A stretch of DNA of 36,076 nt from Propionibacteriaceae bacterium (GTDB taxonomy: Bacteria; Actinomycetota; Actinomycetes; Propionibacteriales; Propionibacteriaceae). Shown in pieces: positions 7,410 to 15,330 of the stretch. The notes beneath the pieces were generated by a model, which saw only the letters and a list, made by a program, of their open reading frames with translations, searched no databases and had not been told where the DNA came from. The stretch is from NCBI GenBank assembly GCA_027492545.1, contig JAPUEL010000016.1:29105-65180 (forward strand). Reading direction: 5' to 3'. The translations under genes and the position numbers were made by a program. The stretch's first letter is position 1. Every line of letters begins with the position of its first letter.

Positions 7410-8872
7410 GGGTTCCTCGGCTTCAGTTCCTCGCTCTTTCCTCGGATCAGCCTGCCAGAACTGCGGGCCCCGAGATGCTCCAGCGCCAAACGGCCCACCA
7501 TCTGCTGGTTGGTGACCACGCGCTGGGAGCGGCCGTTGGTGATGAAGGTCAGCGCCCAGCTGAGCAGGGTGGTGACCCGCTGCTTGAAGCCCGCGATGTA
7601 GAGGAGGTGGAGGAACAGCCAGGCCACCCACGCGATGAAGCCGGTGAGCTTGATCGTGCCGACACTGGCCACCGCGGCGAACTTCGAGATGGTGGCCATG
7701 GAGCCCTTGTCCTTGTAGGAGAAGTCCCCCGGGTCGCCGGCGTGTTCGATCCGGGACCGGATCTTGGCCGCCGCATGCCTGGCGCCCTGGATGGCGCCCT
7801 GCGCCACTCCAGGCACCCCCGGCACGGCCATGAGGTCCCCGACGACGAACACCTCGGGGTAGCCGGGGAGGCTGAGGTCCTTGTCGACGACCACACGGCC
7901 GGCCCGGTCCAGCTCGGCCCCGGACTGTTCCGCCAACGTGCGGCCCAAGTCGTTGCCCTGCACCCCCGCGGCCCAGACCTTGGCGAACGACTCGATGCGC
8001 TCCACCGACCCGTCCTTGTGCTTGAGGGTCAGTCCGTTCTCGTCGACATCGGTCACGATCGCGTTCAGCTTCACCTCCACCCCGAGGCGCTCCAGCGTCT
8101 TCTGCGCCTTGGCGCCCAGCTCCGCGCCGAAGGGGGGAAGCACCTGCGGGGCGCCGTCGATGAGGAGCACCCGCGCGGTGGAGGGGTCGATGGTGCGGAA
8201 CTCGTTGCGCAGCGTCGAGGTGGCGAGCTCGCGGATCTGGCCGGCCATCTCCACGCCGGTGGGACCGGCGCCCACGACGGCGAAGGTCAGCATGCGGCGG
8301 CGCTCCTCCTCGTCGCGGGTGAACTCCGCGATCTCGAAGGCGCTGAAGATGCGGGCTCGGAGCTCGAGGGCGTCGTCGATGGACTTCATGCCCGGCGCGA
8401 ACGTGGCGAACTGGTCGTTGCCGAAGTACGACTGTCCCGCCCCCGCGGCCACGATCAGCGAGTCGTACGGCGTCTCGCTGTACTCGTCGTGGAAGCGCCA
8501 CTTGACGACGCGGTTGGTGAGGTCGATGTCCTCGACGAGGCCGAGGAAGACCTGGGCGTTGGACTGGCTGCGCAGGATCTCGCGGGTGGCGGGGGCGATC
8601 TCGCCCTCGGAGAGCACGCCGGTGGCCACCTGGTAGAGGAGCGGCTGGAACAGGTGGTGCGTGGTCTTCGCGATCAGCGTGACCGAGACGTCGGCGCGCT
8701 TGAGCGCCTTCGCGGCGAACAGACCCCCGAACCCGGAGCCGATGATGACGACGCGGTGCCGGGTCACGAGTCGGCCCGCCCGCGCGTCGCGGCCGGAGGG
8801 GCCGTGCAGGAGCGGCGGGCCTGGTCCGGGGAGGTCGCCGAGGGGCGGTGCAGAGCGGGTCGCATTCACCAA
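7406..8872 (-). CDS. ndh: type II NADH dehydrogenase (NDH-2)
   Basis: A monotopic flavoprotein that passes electrons from NADH to membrane quinone without proton pumping. Two dinucleotide folds are visible: VVIIGSGFGG (41-50, FAD) and VVGAGPTGVEMAG (199-211, NADH), plus the quinone-site motif AQGAIQ and the THHLFQPLLYQVATG segment typical of actinobacterial Ndh. A C-terminal hydrophobic region (FIAWVAWLFLHLLYIAGF) fits a membrane anchor. The start is uncertain. The longest frame begins with TTG at 8872 (488 aa), but its first 35 residues are Pro/Gly-rich filler and a TACCCT -10-like box overlaps that region. GTG at 8767 (VTRHRVVIIG, 453 aa) matches family N-termini better. Followed by coupled DoxX. 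Confidence 0.93.
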   Translation of the reverse strand: MVNATRSAPPLGDLPGPGPPLLHGPSGRDARAGRLVTRHRVVIIGSGFGGLFAAKALKRADVSVTLIAKTTHHLFQPLLYQVATGVLSEGEIAPATREILRSQSNAQVFLGLVEDIDLTNRVVKWRFHDEYSETPYDSLIVAAGAGQSYFGNDQFATFAPGMKSIDDALELRARIFSAFEIAEFTRDEEERRRMLTFAVVGAGPTGVEMAGQIRELATSTLRNEFRTIDPSTARVLLIDGAPQVLPPFGAELGAKAQKTLERLGVEVKLNAIVTDVDENGLTLKHKDGSVERIESFAKVWAAGVQGNDLGRTLAEQSGAELDRAGRVVVDKDLSLPGYPEVFVVGDLMAVPGVPGVAQGAIQGARHAAAKIRSRIEHAGDPGDFSYKDKGSMATISKFAAVASVGTIKLTGFIAWVAWLFLHLLYIAGFKQRVTTLLSWALTFITNGRSQRVVTNQQMVGRLALEHLGARSSGRLIRGKSEELKPRNP

Positions 8873-8923
8873 GGGTAACCGCCAGGACCGGGCCCGCCGT
8901 CAGGTCTCTGCGTGGCCCCGGGG

Positions 8924-8929
8924 TACTCT
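8924..8929 (+). promoter_or_regulatory. -10 box upstream of the MptB-like gene
   Basis: TACTCT at 8924-8929 would start transcription near 8936. That lies downstream of the longest possible start (GTG 8912) and so supports the TTG at 8963. No good -35 element is seen. Confidence 0.4.
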
Positions 8930-8962
8930 TGTGCGGCTTGGACCGACGAGGAGGGCCGCCGC

Positions 8963-10408
8963 TTGAAGCTAGCCGCATGGCTCCGACCCGCCCCTGACGG
9001 CCGTCCCGTGGCTCCGTGGTGGTGGGTCGTCGCGGGTTTGATGGCGGTGTTGGTGCTTGTCGGTACCCAGTTCGCGGACGCCCCCGGGTTGTTGGAGCGC
9101 GGCGACAGCCAATGGCGACCCTTCGTCTCCGTGCCCGCCCTGAGCGTCCTCCTTCTGGCGTGGTGGCAGCTGGGCCCGCTGTGGCGCAGGCCGCTGCTCA
9201 CCGCCGCCATCTGGTCCGCACCCATGATGATGGCGCTGCCCATGTACTCCAGGGACGCCTACGCCTATGGCGCTCAGGGGTGGTTGGTGGCCCGAGGCCT
9301 CGACCCCTACATGATCCCGTTGGGTCAGGCGGGGCAGCCGGGGCTACTCGTCGGGGTGCACTGGCACGAGACCACGGCCGTCTACCCGGCGCTCTCGCTG
9401 GAGCTGTTCGGCCTCGTGTCGCGGCTCACCGGGGCTGAACTGTTCTGGACGACGGTGGCGATGCGGGTGCCCAACGTCCTCGCCCTGGCGCTCCTGGCCT
9501 GGGTGTTGCCCCGGCTCGCGCGCCGGTTCGGTGTCGATCCCGGCGTGGCGCTCTGGGCAGGACTGCTCAACCCCCTGATGCTGATCCAGTCCATCGGCGG
9601 CGTCCACAACGACGCGGTGATGGTGGCGCTGTGCGTGGCCGCGCTGCTCGCCGCCACCGACCTGGGGTGGAAGGGCTGGCGCGGGCTGGTGGTCGCCGGC
9701 GTCCTGCTCGGGTTGGCCATGGGGATCAAACAGACCGCCGCGCTGTTCGGGCTCGGCGTGGTCGCGGTCGGGTGGGCGTTGCGCCACGCCGAGTGGGGGG
9801 CCGGCCCCCGAGGCTCCCCGGGCCGGAGTGTCGCGGCGGGGTGGTGGCGGCTGACGGCCGCAGCCGTCGTGCCGGGCGCCATCACGGTGGGGGTGTTCGT
9901 GCTCACCTCGCTGCGCCACGGCTTCGGGTGGAGTGCGCCGACAGCGGGCAACCCCGTCGGCGCCATGAGCAACGCGCCCCTGTCCTGGCTGGCAGAGGCG
10001 CTGCGCTACCCGCTCCCAGACGACGTGGTCAACCCGGCGGTCACGACGCTGTCCAGCGCGCTCATCCTGGCCGCCGTGGTTCTCGGGTGGGTCAAGCTGG
10101 GGCCGCGCGGCGACGACCCCGGCCGGCCGTGGGAGTTCACGCTGGCGGTGCTCGCCGCGTTCTGCGTGTTGGGGCCCGCGTTCCAGCCCTGGTACCTGAC
10201 CTGGCTGATTCCGCTGTACCCGTTCTGGCGCACCACCGCCCGGTGGCACCGCGCCTGGCTGGCCATCGTCGTCGGCTTCACCCTGCTTCCGGCGCTGCAG
10301 ACGCTGATGCCGCCGCTCATCGCGATGCCGCTGGTCGCTGTGCCGCTGTGGTGGCTGTGGCGGCAGATGGCGCGGCTCGGAGTCTCGCCGCTCCCTGTGG
10401 GGCGCTGA
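8963..10408 (+). CDS. MptB-like polyprenyl-phosphomannose-dependent mannosyltransferase (GT-C fold)
   Basis: A 481-residue multispanning membrane glycosyltransferase with about 11-13 hydrophobic helices. Family signs: SRDAYAYGAQGWLVARGLDPY in the first periplasmic loop (aspartate of the DxY-type motif), ETTAVYPALSLELF, and IGGVHNDAVMVAL. Characterised relatives (MptA/MptB of corynebacteria and mycobacteria) extend the alpha-1,6-mannan backbone of lipomannan using polyprenyl-phosphate mannose; donor and product here are inferred. I prefer the TTG start at 8963: GAGGAGGG at 8948-8955 is well placed and a TACTCT -10 lies at 8924-8929. The longer GTG start at 8912 would precede the transcript. 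Divergent from the NADH dehydrogenase gene; 71 bases separate it from the ABC ATPase gene. Confidence 0.85.
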   Translation: MKLAAWLRPAPDGRPVAPWWWVVAGLMAVLVLVGTQFADAPGLLERGDSQWRPFVSVPALSVLLLAWWQLGPLWRRPLLTAAIWSAPMMMALPMYSRDAYAYGAQGWLVARGLDPYMIPLGQAGQPGLLVGVHWHETTAVYPALSLELFGLVSRLTGAELFWTTVAMRVPNVLALALLAWVLPRLARRFGVDPGVALWAGLLNPLMLIQSIGGVHNDAVMVALCVAALLAATDLGWKGWRGLVVAGVLLGLAMGIKQTAALFGLGVVAVGWALRHAEWGAGPRGSPGRSVAAGWWRLTAAAVVPGAITVGVFVLTSLRHGFGWSAPTAGNPVGAMSNAPLSWLAEALRYPLPDDVVNPAVTTLSSALILAAVVLGWVKLGPRGDDPGRPWEFTLAVLAAFCVLGPAFQPWYLTWLIPLYPFWRTTARWHRAWLAIVVGFTLLPALQTLMPPLIAMPLVAVPLWWLWRQMARLGVSPLPVGR

Positions 10409-10466
10409 CGCCCGGGGTCGTCAGCGCCCAAGACCCCGGGGGGATTGCGCGCTTCACTGCCGCGAC

Positions 10467-10472
10467 TACCGT
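10467..10472 (+). promoter_or_regulatory. -10 box of a leaderless ABC ATPase promoter
   Basis: TACCGT is followed by seven bases (CGGGGGC) and the ATG at 10480. The G-run touching the start codon is too close to be a ribosome binding site. Confidence 0.5.
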
Positions 10473-10479
10473 CGGGGGC

Positions 10480-11454
10480 ATGTCACACATCTCCTGGCCC
10501 GACGGCGGAGCCGACTGGGCCGTGGAGGCCACCGGCCTGGTCAAGAGGTACGGCCGACGGCCGGTGCTGGCGGGCTTGGACCTGCACGTGCCGCGCGGCG
10601 GGGTGCACGGGCTCCTGGGGCCGAACGGCTCGGGCAAGACCACCTCGATCCGCATCCTGCTGGGCCTGGTCAGGGCCAACTCGGGGACGGTGCGACTCCT
10701 GGGCCACGAGGTCCCGCGCGCGCTGCCCGCGGTGATCGGGCGCGTGGGCGCCATCGTCGAATCGCCCCGGTTCGCGCCCCGGATGACAGGGCGCCACAAC
10801 CTCGACGTGTTGGCCGATTCCATCGACGTCAGCCGTCGCAGGGTCACCGAGGTGCTGCTCGAGGTGGGCCTGGCGGCCGATGCCGACCGGGACTTCGGCA
10901 CCTATTCCCTCGGCATGAAGCAGCGGCTCGCCATCGCCGCGACCCTCCTCAAGCGCCCCGACCTTCTCATCTTCGACGAGCCCACCAATGGGCTGGACCC
11001 CGTCGGCATCCGCGACATCCGCGCCACCATGCGCGACCTCGCCGACGCCGGCATCACCGTGCTGGTCGCCTCACACATCCTGTCCGAGATCGAGCAGATC
11101 GCGGACTCGGTCTCGATCGTGGCGCAGGGCCGTGTGGTGGCGGAGGGGCCCATGAAGCGGTTCCTGTCGGGCGTCGCCCCGCACGTCAGGCTGGGCATCT
11201 CCCGGCCCGTCGAGGCGGCGGAGGTGCTGCAACGTGGCGGGTGGCGGGTGGAGCCCGCCGAGGGCGGGCTGCGGGTCCACGGGCGCGACGGCGCACCCCC
11301 CGACGTCGCGGAGATCGCGCGGCAGCTGGGCCGGGCCGACCTCTGGCCCGACCACCTCTCCCTGGACCGGGAGAGCCTGGAGCGGGTGTTCCTCGACCTC
11401 ACCGCCGGCGCGGACCTGGTCGGGGCGCAGGGCCGGCACCGGGAGGTGGCGTGA
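10480..11454 (+). CDS. ABC transporter ATP-binding protein (CcmA/DrrA-like)
   Basis: A 324-residue ATPase subunit: Walker A GPNGSGKTT (47-55), signature SLGMKQR (143-149), Walker B LLIFDEP (162-168) and switch H199. The SLGMKQR signature and a C-terminal extension of about 100 residues are typical of ATPases paired with ABC-2 type permeases for export of drugs, lipids or peptides. Start chosen at ATG 10480; the frame is open much further upstream only because it runs antiphase through the mannosyltransferase gene. The downstream permease gene overlaps by GTGA, so the two form a transporter. Substrate unknown. Confidence 0.92.
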   Translation: MSHISWPDGGADWAVEATGLVKRYGRRPVLAGLDLHVPRGGVHGLLGPNGSGKTTSIRILLGLVRANSGTVRLLGHEVPRALPAVIGRVGAIVESPRFAPRMTGRHNLDVLADSIDVSRRRVTEVLLEVGLAADADRDFGTYSLGMKQRLAIAATLLKRPDLLIFDEPTNGLDPVGIRDIRATMRDLADAGITVLVASHILSEIEQIADSVSIVAQGRVVAEGPMKRFLSGVAPHVRLGISRPVEAAEVLQRGGWRVEPAEGGLRVHGRDGAPPDVAEIARQLGRADLWPDHLSLDRESLERVFLDLTAGADLVGAQGRHREVA

Positions 11455-12326
11455 GCGTGCTGAGGGCCGAGCTCTCGCGGCTGCGCTACCGGCGCCGCAC
11501 CCTGTGGAGCCTGGTGGGTGTGCTGGTGATCAGCCTCATGGTGCCGGCGCTGTGGATGGACGGCGCCCGGCCGCTCGGCGCCGCCGACCACGCGGAGGCC
11601 GCCGCGATCCTCGCCACGATCCCGCCCGGCGAGTGCGCCGACTGCCGGGCCTCCGACTACCTGCGCACGCCCTGGACGTTCGGTGACGTGGTGAACTCCG
11701 GGCTCATGCCCTACGCCGTCATGATGGGGGCCCTGGCGCTGCTCATCGTGCTGCTCTACGTGAGTTCGGACCTGCGCTCCGGCGCCATCAGCACCCAACT
11801 CACCTTCACTCCGCGGCGATGGGTCCTGGTCGTGGCCCGCACGGCGGTCGCTGCGCTGCTCGGCGCCGCGCTGATGGCCACCGCGCTGGTCACCAGCACG
11901 GTGGTGTCGGCGGTGTGGTTCGTGGCGATGAACGGATACTCGCAGCTGGACGCCACGAGCGACCTGCTGGCGCTGGTGCTCTCGGCGAGTTTCTACGGCG
12001 CGGTCCTGGGCGCGGTCGGCGCGCTGCTCACCGTGCTCCTGGGCGGCGCGTCTGGGGCGGGGGCGCTGCTCGCGGGGGTCTTCGCGGCCAACGTGCTGGC
12101 GCTGTGGATCGGTGATCAGGTGAAGACCCCGGCCTGGGTTCTCCACCTGATGCCGGCGCAGCAGGGCATCGCGCTCCTCGATGGCTCGGTGGAGGTGGTC
12201 GGGACCTACGGCGACGTGCTCTACGAGATCACGCGGGTGGAGGCTGTGGCGTACCACCTCGTCGCCACTGTGCTGGTCGCCGCGGTCACGATCCCGCTGT
12301 TCGAGCGCCGCGACATCAAGAATTAG
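11451..12326 (+). CDS. ABC transporter permease (ABC-2 type)
   Basis: A 291-residue membrane protein with about six hydrophobic helices, the first at 18-36 after a basic N-terminus (RLRYRRRT). It starts at GTG 11451, sharing GTGA with the ATPase stop, and GGGAGG at 11441-11446 is its ribosome binding site. A large extracytoplasmic loop (about 37-80) contains ECADCRAS, a Cys-x-x-Cys pair that could form a disulfide outside the membrane. It makes the membrane part of the exporter with the upstream ATPase. Family assignment rests on helix layout and context; no close homologue is recognised. Confidence 0.85.
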   Translation: MSVLRAELSRLRYRRRTLWSLVGVLVISLMVPALWMDGARPLGAADHAEAAAILATIPPGECADCRASDYLRTPWTFGDVVNSGLMPYAVMMGALALLIVLLYVSSDLRSGAISTQLTFTPRRWVLVVARTAVAALLGAALMATALVTSTVVSAVWFVAMNGYSQLDATSDLLALVLSASFYGAVLGAVGALLTVLLGGASGAGALLAGVFAANVLALWIGDQVKTPAWVLHLMPAQQGIALLDGSVEVVGTYGDVLYEITRVEAVAYHLVATVLVAAVTIPLFERRDIKN

Positions 12327-12425
12327 CCGGCGACGCAATGTGCGAGGCGATCCTCGGGACCAGGGCGGCGAGATGCCTGGCTGTCGACTCCAGGAGGCCG
12401 GGCCCGCGCACGTCCCTGGGAGATG

Positions 12426-13220
12426 TCAGGCGTTGCGCAGGGTGACGTCCCCGGACGCCGTGGTCACCCGCACCGTGATGAATGGGTCTCCGTCTGCGGG
12501 CTGACCGGCCGGCTCCAAGCGCGCATCCACGTCGCCGCTCGTCGTCTGGACGTCCTGCCAGATCGGGACGCTGGTCGGCAGGCCCACGCTCACGTCGCCG
12601 GACGCTGTCCGGAGGGTGATGGCGGCACCGTCGAACAGCGCCACGTCAAGGTCGCCGGACCCGGTCCCGACCGTCAGTGTGCCGGAGGCGTGCCGCACCC
12701 TGACGTCCCCGGACCCGGAGCGAATCTGCCCATCGGCGTGGATGCGCCCGGCCGTCACGTCGCCCGACCCGGTGGCGAGCAAAGCCTCGTCAGCCTCCTC
12801 GAGTGTGATGGCGCCCGACCCGGTCCGGAGCGTGGCTCGCGCCGAGTGTCCCCCCACCACCACGTCGCCGGACTTCGACTCGACCTGCACCGACGCGCCC
12901 TCGGGCAGCACGGCGGTGACGGTCACGCCACGGGCCCGTGCGTCGCCGAGCGAGAGGCTCATGAAGCCCAGGTCGATGGCGAGTCCGCGGCGTCCCGACT
13001 GCTCGGCGAGCAGCGGCGGCACGCGCACGACGACGACGTCCCCGGCCGTCGAGAACTCGACCTGACCGAGGTCGGCCTCGTCGTGGCATGCCACCTCGAT
13101 GGTGCATGTGTCGGTGACCTCGTGCCGGATGGTGACGTCTGCCGCCTGGACCGACACGCGAAGCGTCGTTCTGGCGGATGCGGGGAAGCTCTCGCGGCGA
13201 AGGGTTGCGATGGCGCTCAT
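12426..13220 (-). CDS. DUF4097-family beta-strand repeat protein
   Basis: A 264-residue protein made mostly of short beta repeats. Eight SGDV-like turns (SKSGDVVV, TGSGAITL, TGSGDVTA, SGSGDVRV, TGSGDLDV, TASGDVSV, TTSGDVDA, TASGDVTL) recur about every 18-25 residues from about 115 to the end, as in DUF4097 beta-helix-like domains. There is no signal peptide or membrane helix, so it is probably cytoplasmic. Its start lies 12 bases after the stop of the ribbon-helix-helix gene, so the two form an operon. DUF4097 proteins often sit beside small regulators in actinobacteria, with no established biochemical function. GAGAGGGGACC before the ATG on the minus strand supports the start. Confidence 0.85.
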   Translation of the reverse strand: MSAIATLRRESFPASARTTLRVSVQAADVTIRHEVTDTCTIEVACHDEADLGQVEFSTAGDVVVVRVPPLLAEQSGRRGLAIDLGFMSLSLGDARARGVTVTAVLPEGASVQVESKSGDVVVGGHSARATLRTGSGAITLEEADEALLATGSGDVTAGRIHADGQIRSGSGDVRVRHASGTLTVGTGSGDLDVALFDGAAITLRTASGDVSVGLPTSVPIWQDVQTTSGDVDARLEPAGQPADGDPFITVRVTTASGDVTLRNA

Positions 13221-13232
13221 GGTGGTCCCCTC

Positions 13233-13706
13233 TCAGGCCCAGCCGGTGATCCGGCGATCGGTGCGGACGCCGGGGCGGCGGCCTGCGACCCCGGCGAGAT
13301 GGGCGCGGACCGCGTTGACGATCCAGGTGTTGAGGGACATCCCGGCGGCGTCCGCCGCAGCATCGGCCCTCGTCTTGACGGACTCCGGCAGGCGGAGGGT
13401 GATGCGGGCGGTGCCATCGGCGTCGCCCTCCGGCAGCACCAGGCTGGGTTCGGCGGCGTCGCCTGAGTTCCGGCGCTGGACGAACCACACGGGGTCCCGG
13501 CCGTCCATGCGCACCTCCACAACGTCGCCCAGCTCAGCGCTGAGTGACGCGGCGGCGTCGGTGAGCGTCTCGACCATGCGCAGCCGCAGGGCGGGCTCCA
13601 GTGCGGCCAGCAGACGCTCAGCCACACCGCGCGTGTGATCGTCGGCCAGAGCTGTGGCCTTGGCGAGGTCGCCGCGCAACGCGTCCAGGTAGGGGTCCAG
13701 GTCCAT
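13233..13706 (-). CDS. ribbon-helix-helix regulator (HicB-like C-terminus)
   Basis: A 157-residue protein. The C-terminal part (about 99-140: ARITLRLPESVK, then AGMSLNTWIVNAVRAHL) is a ribbon-helix-helix DNA-binding domain like that of Arc/HicB antitoxins. The N-terminal ~95 residues are helical and of unknown role. First gene of a two-gene operon with the DUF4097 protein. A palindrome TGACAC-N7-GTGTCA at 13717-13735 overlaps a CATAGT -10-like box six bases before the ATG, so it probably represses its own operon. There is no HicA-like toxin beside it, so I do not call it an antitoxin. Confidence 0.8.
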   Translation of the reverse strand: MDLDPYLDALRGDLAKATALADDHTRGVAERLLAALEPALRLRMVETLTDAAASLSAELGDVVEVRMDGRDPVWFVQRRNSGDAAEPSLVLPEGDADGTARITLRLPESVKTRADAAADAAGMSLNTWIVNAVRAHLAGVAGRRPGVRTDRRITGWA

Positions 13707-13716
13707 GACTTCACTA

Positions 13717-13735
13717 TGACACTAATGTGGTGTCA
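13717..13735. promoter_or_regulatory. palindromic operator candidate of the RHH/DUF4097 operon
   Basis: TGACAC and GTGTCA are separated by TAATGTG. The left half overlaps the minus-strand CATAGT hexamer (13713-13718), which stands six bases before the start codon of the ribbon-helix-helix gene. Position and symmetry fit an autorepressor site; the link to this regulator is inferred. Confidence 0.5.
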
Positions 13736-13848
13736 CAGCAAGCACCATTCCGCACCGCGTGGGGCTCGCGCACCACGGAGGTGTGAGACGGCCGTGGGTG
13801 GGAGCCGCGCCGCTGATCAGGCCGTCCGAGGGCAGGAGCGGTTCTCGG

Positions 13849-13854
13849 TAGCAT
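13849..13854 (+). promoter_or_regulatory. -10 box of a leaderless thrC promoter
   Basis: TAGCAT is followed by seven bases (GGCGCGC) and the ATG at 13862. This argues against the upstream in-frame ATG at 13853, which overlaps the -10 box itself. Confidence 0.55.
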
Positions 13855-13861
13855 GGCGCGC

Positions 13862-15292
13862 ATGCGTTACGTCTCCACCCGCGACACCACAGGCCTCCAA
13901 GGCAAGCGGTTCAGCGACATCCTGCTCGAGGGCCTTGCCGCCGACGGGGGGCTGTACCTGCCGGAGAGCTACCCGGCGGTGTCGAGGGAGACGCTGGGGG
14001 AGTGGCGCACGCTGCTGGAGGACCAGGGCTACGCGGCGCTGGCGTTCGAGATCGTGCGGCTGTTCGTCGACGACATCCCGGAGGCGGACCTGCGCGGCAT
14101 CGTGGAGCGGGCCTACGAGCCGGCCAAGTTCCTGGATCCCGCCGTCGTCCCCGTCACGCGGCTGAGCGACGGGCTGTGGCTGGCCCACCTGAGCAACGGC
14201 CCCTCGGCGGCGTTCAAGGACATGGCCATGCAGCTGCTGGGCGAGCTGTTCGCCTACGAGCTGGACCGCCGGGGCGAGACCCTCACCATCGTCGGCGCCA
14301 CCTCGGGCGACACCGGCTCCTCCGCCGAGTACGCGCTCCAGGGCAAGCCCGGGGTTCGGGTCTTCATGCTCTCCCCCCGCGGCCGGATGACCCCCTTCCA
14401 GCAGGCGCAGATGTTCTCCATCAACGACCCGGCTATCGTCAACATCGCCGTTGACGGCGTCTTCGACGACTGCCAGGACCTGGTGAAGGAGCTCAACAAC
14501 GACGCGGCCTTCAAGGCCCGGCATCGGCTCGGCGCCGTCAACTCGATCAACTGGGCCCGGCTCATGGCCCAGGTGGTCTACTACTTCGCGGCCTGGCTGC
14601 GGCTCCCGGAGAGCGACGAGCCGGTCAGCTTCGCGGTGCCGTCGGGCAACTTCGGCAACATCGCCGCGGGGCACATCGCCCGCGAGATGGGCCTGCCTAT
14701 CCATCGCCTCATCCTGGCCACCAACGAGAACAACGTGCTGGAGGAGTTCTTCCGCACCGGCCGTTACCGGGTGCGTGGATCCGCCGAGACGCTTGCCACG
14801 TCCTCGCCGTCGATGGACATCTCGAAGGCCTCGAACTTCGAGCGCTTCGTCTTCGATCTCGTCGGCCGCGACACCGCCCGTCTGCGGGCCCTCTTCGTCG
14901 AGGGCCTGGCCGACGGCGAGTTCAGCCTGTCGGACAGCCCCGAGTTCGCGGGGCAGCTGGCGCGCTACGGCTTCGTGGCGGGCACCTCCATGCACCAGGA
15001 CCGGCTGGAGGAGATCCGGCGGGTGTACGCCTCGGACAAGGTCATGATCGACCCCCACACCGCCGACGCCGTCCACGTGGCCCGCGGCTCCGGCGTCGAG
15101 GGCCGCATCGTCGTCCTGGAGACGGCGCTGCCCGTGAAGTTCGCCGAGACCATCGTCGAGGCCACCGGTATGGTGCCGCCGCGCCCACACCGGTTCGACG
15201 GGATCGAGGACCTGCCCCGCCACGTCGTCGACCTCCCCTGCGACGCCGACGCCCTCCGCGCGCTGATCGAGGAGCACGCGATTTCGCGCTGA
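13862..15292 (+). CDS. thrC: threonine synthase
   Basis: A 476-residue PLP enzyme converting O-phosphohomoserine to threonine and phosphate, the last step of threonine synthesis. The N-terminus MRYVSTRDTTGLQGKRFSDIL and the length mark the longer E. coli/yeast-type subfamily, not the ~360-residue type of many actinobacteria. The PLP lysine is K119 in NGPSAAFKDMAMQ, and the phosphate-binding loop is GATSGDTGSSAEYAL. VPSGNFGN is the other conserved cofactor segment. The ATG at 13862 is preferred over 13853 because the earlier ATG lies inside the TAGCAT -10 box. No ribosome binding site is seen, so it is probably leaderless. No other threonine genes are adjacent. Confidence 0.95.
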   Translation: MRYVSTRDTTGLQGKRFSDILLEGLAADGGLYLPESYPAVSRETLGEWRTLLEDQGYAALAFEIVRLFVDDIPEADLRGIVERAYEPAKFLDPAVVPVTRLSDGLWLAHLSNGPSAAFKDMAMQLLGELFAYELDRRGETLTIVGATSGDTGSSAEYALQGKPGVRVFMLSPRGRMTPFQQAQMFSINDPAIVNIAVDGVFDDCQDLVKELNNDAAFKARHRLGAVNSINWARLMAQVVYYFAAWLRLPESDEPVSFAVPSGNFGNIAAGHIAREMGLPIHRLILATNENNVLEEFFRTGRYRVRGSAETLATSSPSMDISKASNFERFVFDLVGRDTARLRALFVEGLADGEFSLSDSPEFAGQLARYGFVAGTSMHQDRLEEIRRVYASDKVMIDPHTADAVHVARGSGVEGRIVVLETALPVKFAETIVEATGMVPPRPHRFDGIEDLPRHVVDLPCDADALRALIEEHAISR

Positions 15293-15330
15293 GGGCGTTT
15301 GGTATGCCCCGTCCTCGGGTAGGAAGGGGT

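Noticed and set aside
8912..8962. GTG 8912 as the start of the MptB-like protein
   Set aside because: A -10 candidate at 8924-8929 places the transcript start after it, while TTG 8963 has a strong GAGGAGGG site.
13233..13706. Toxin-antitoxin module
   Set aside because: Only the ribbon-helix-helix partner is present; the adjacent DUF4097 protein is not toxin-like and no HicA-type small gene is nearby.
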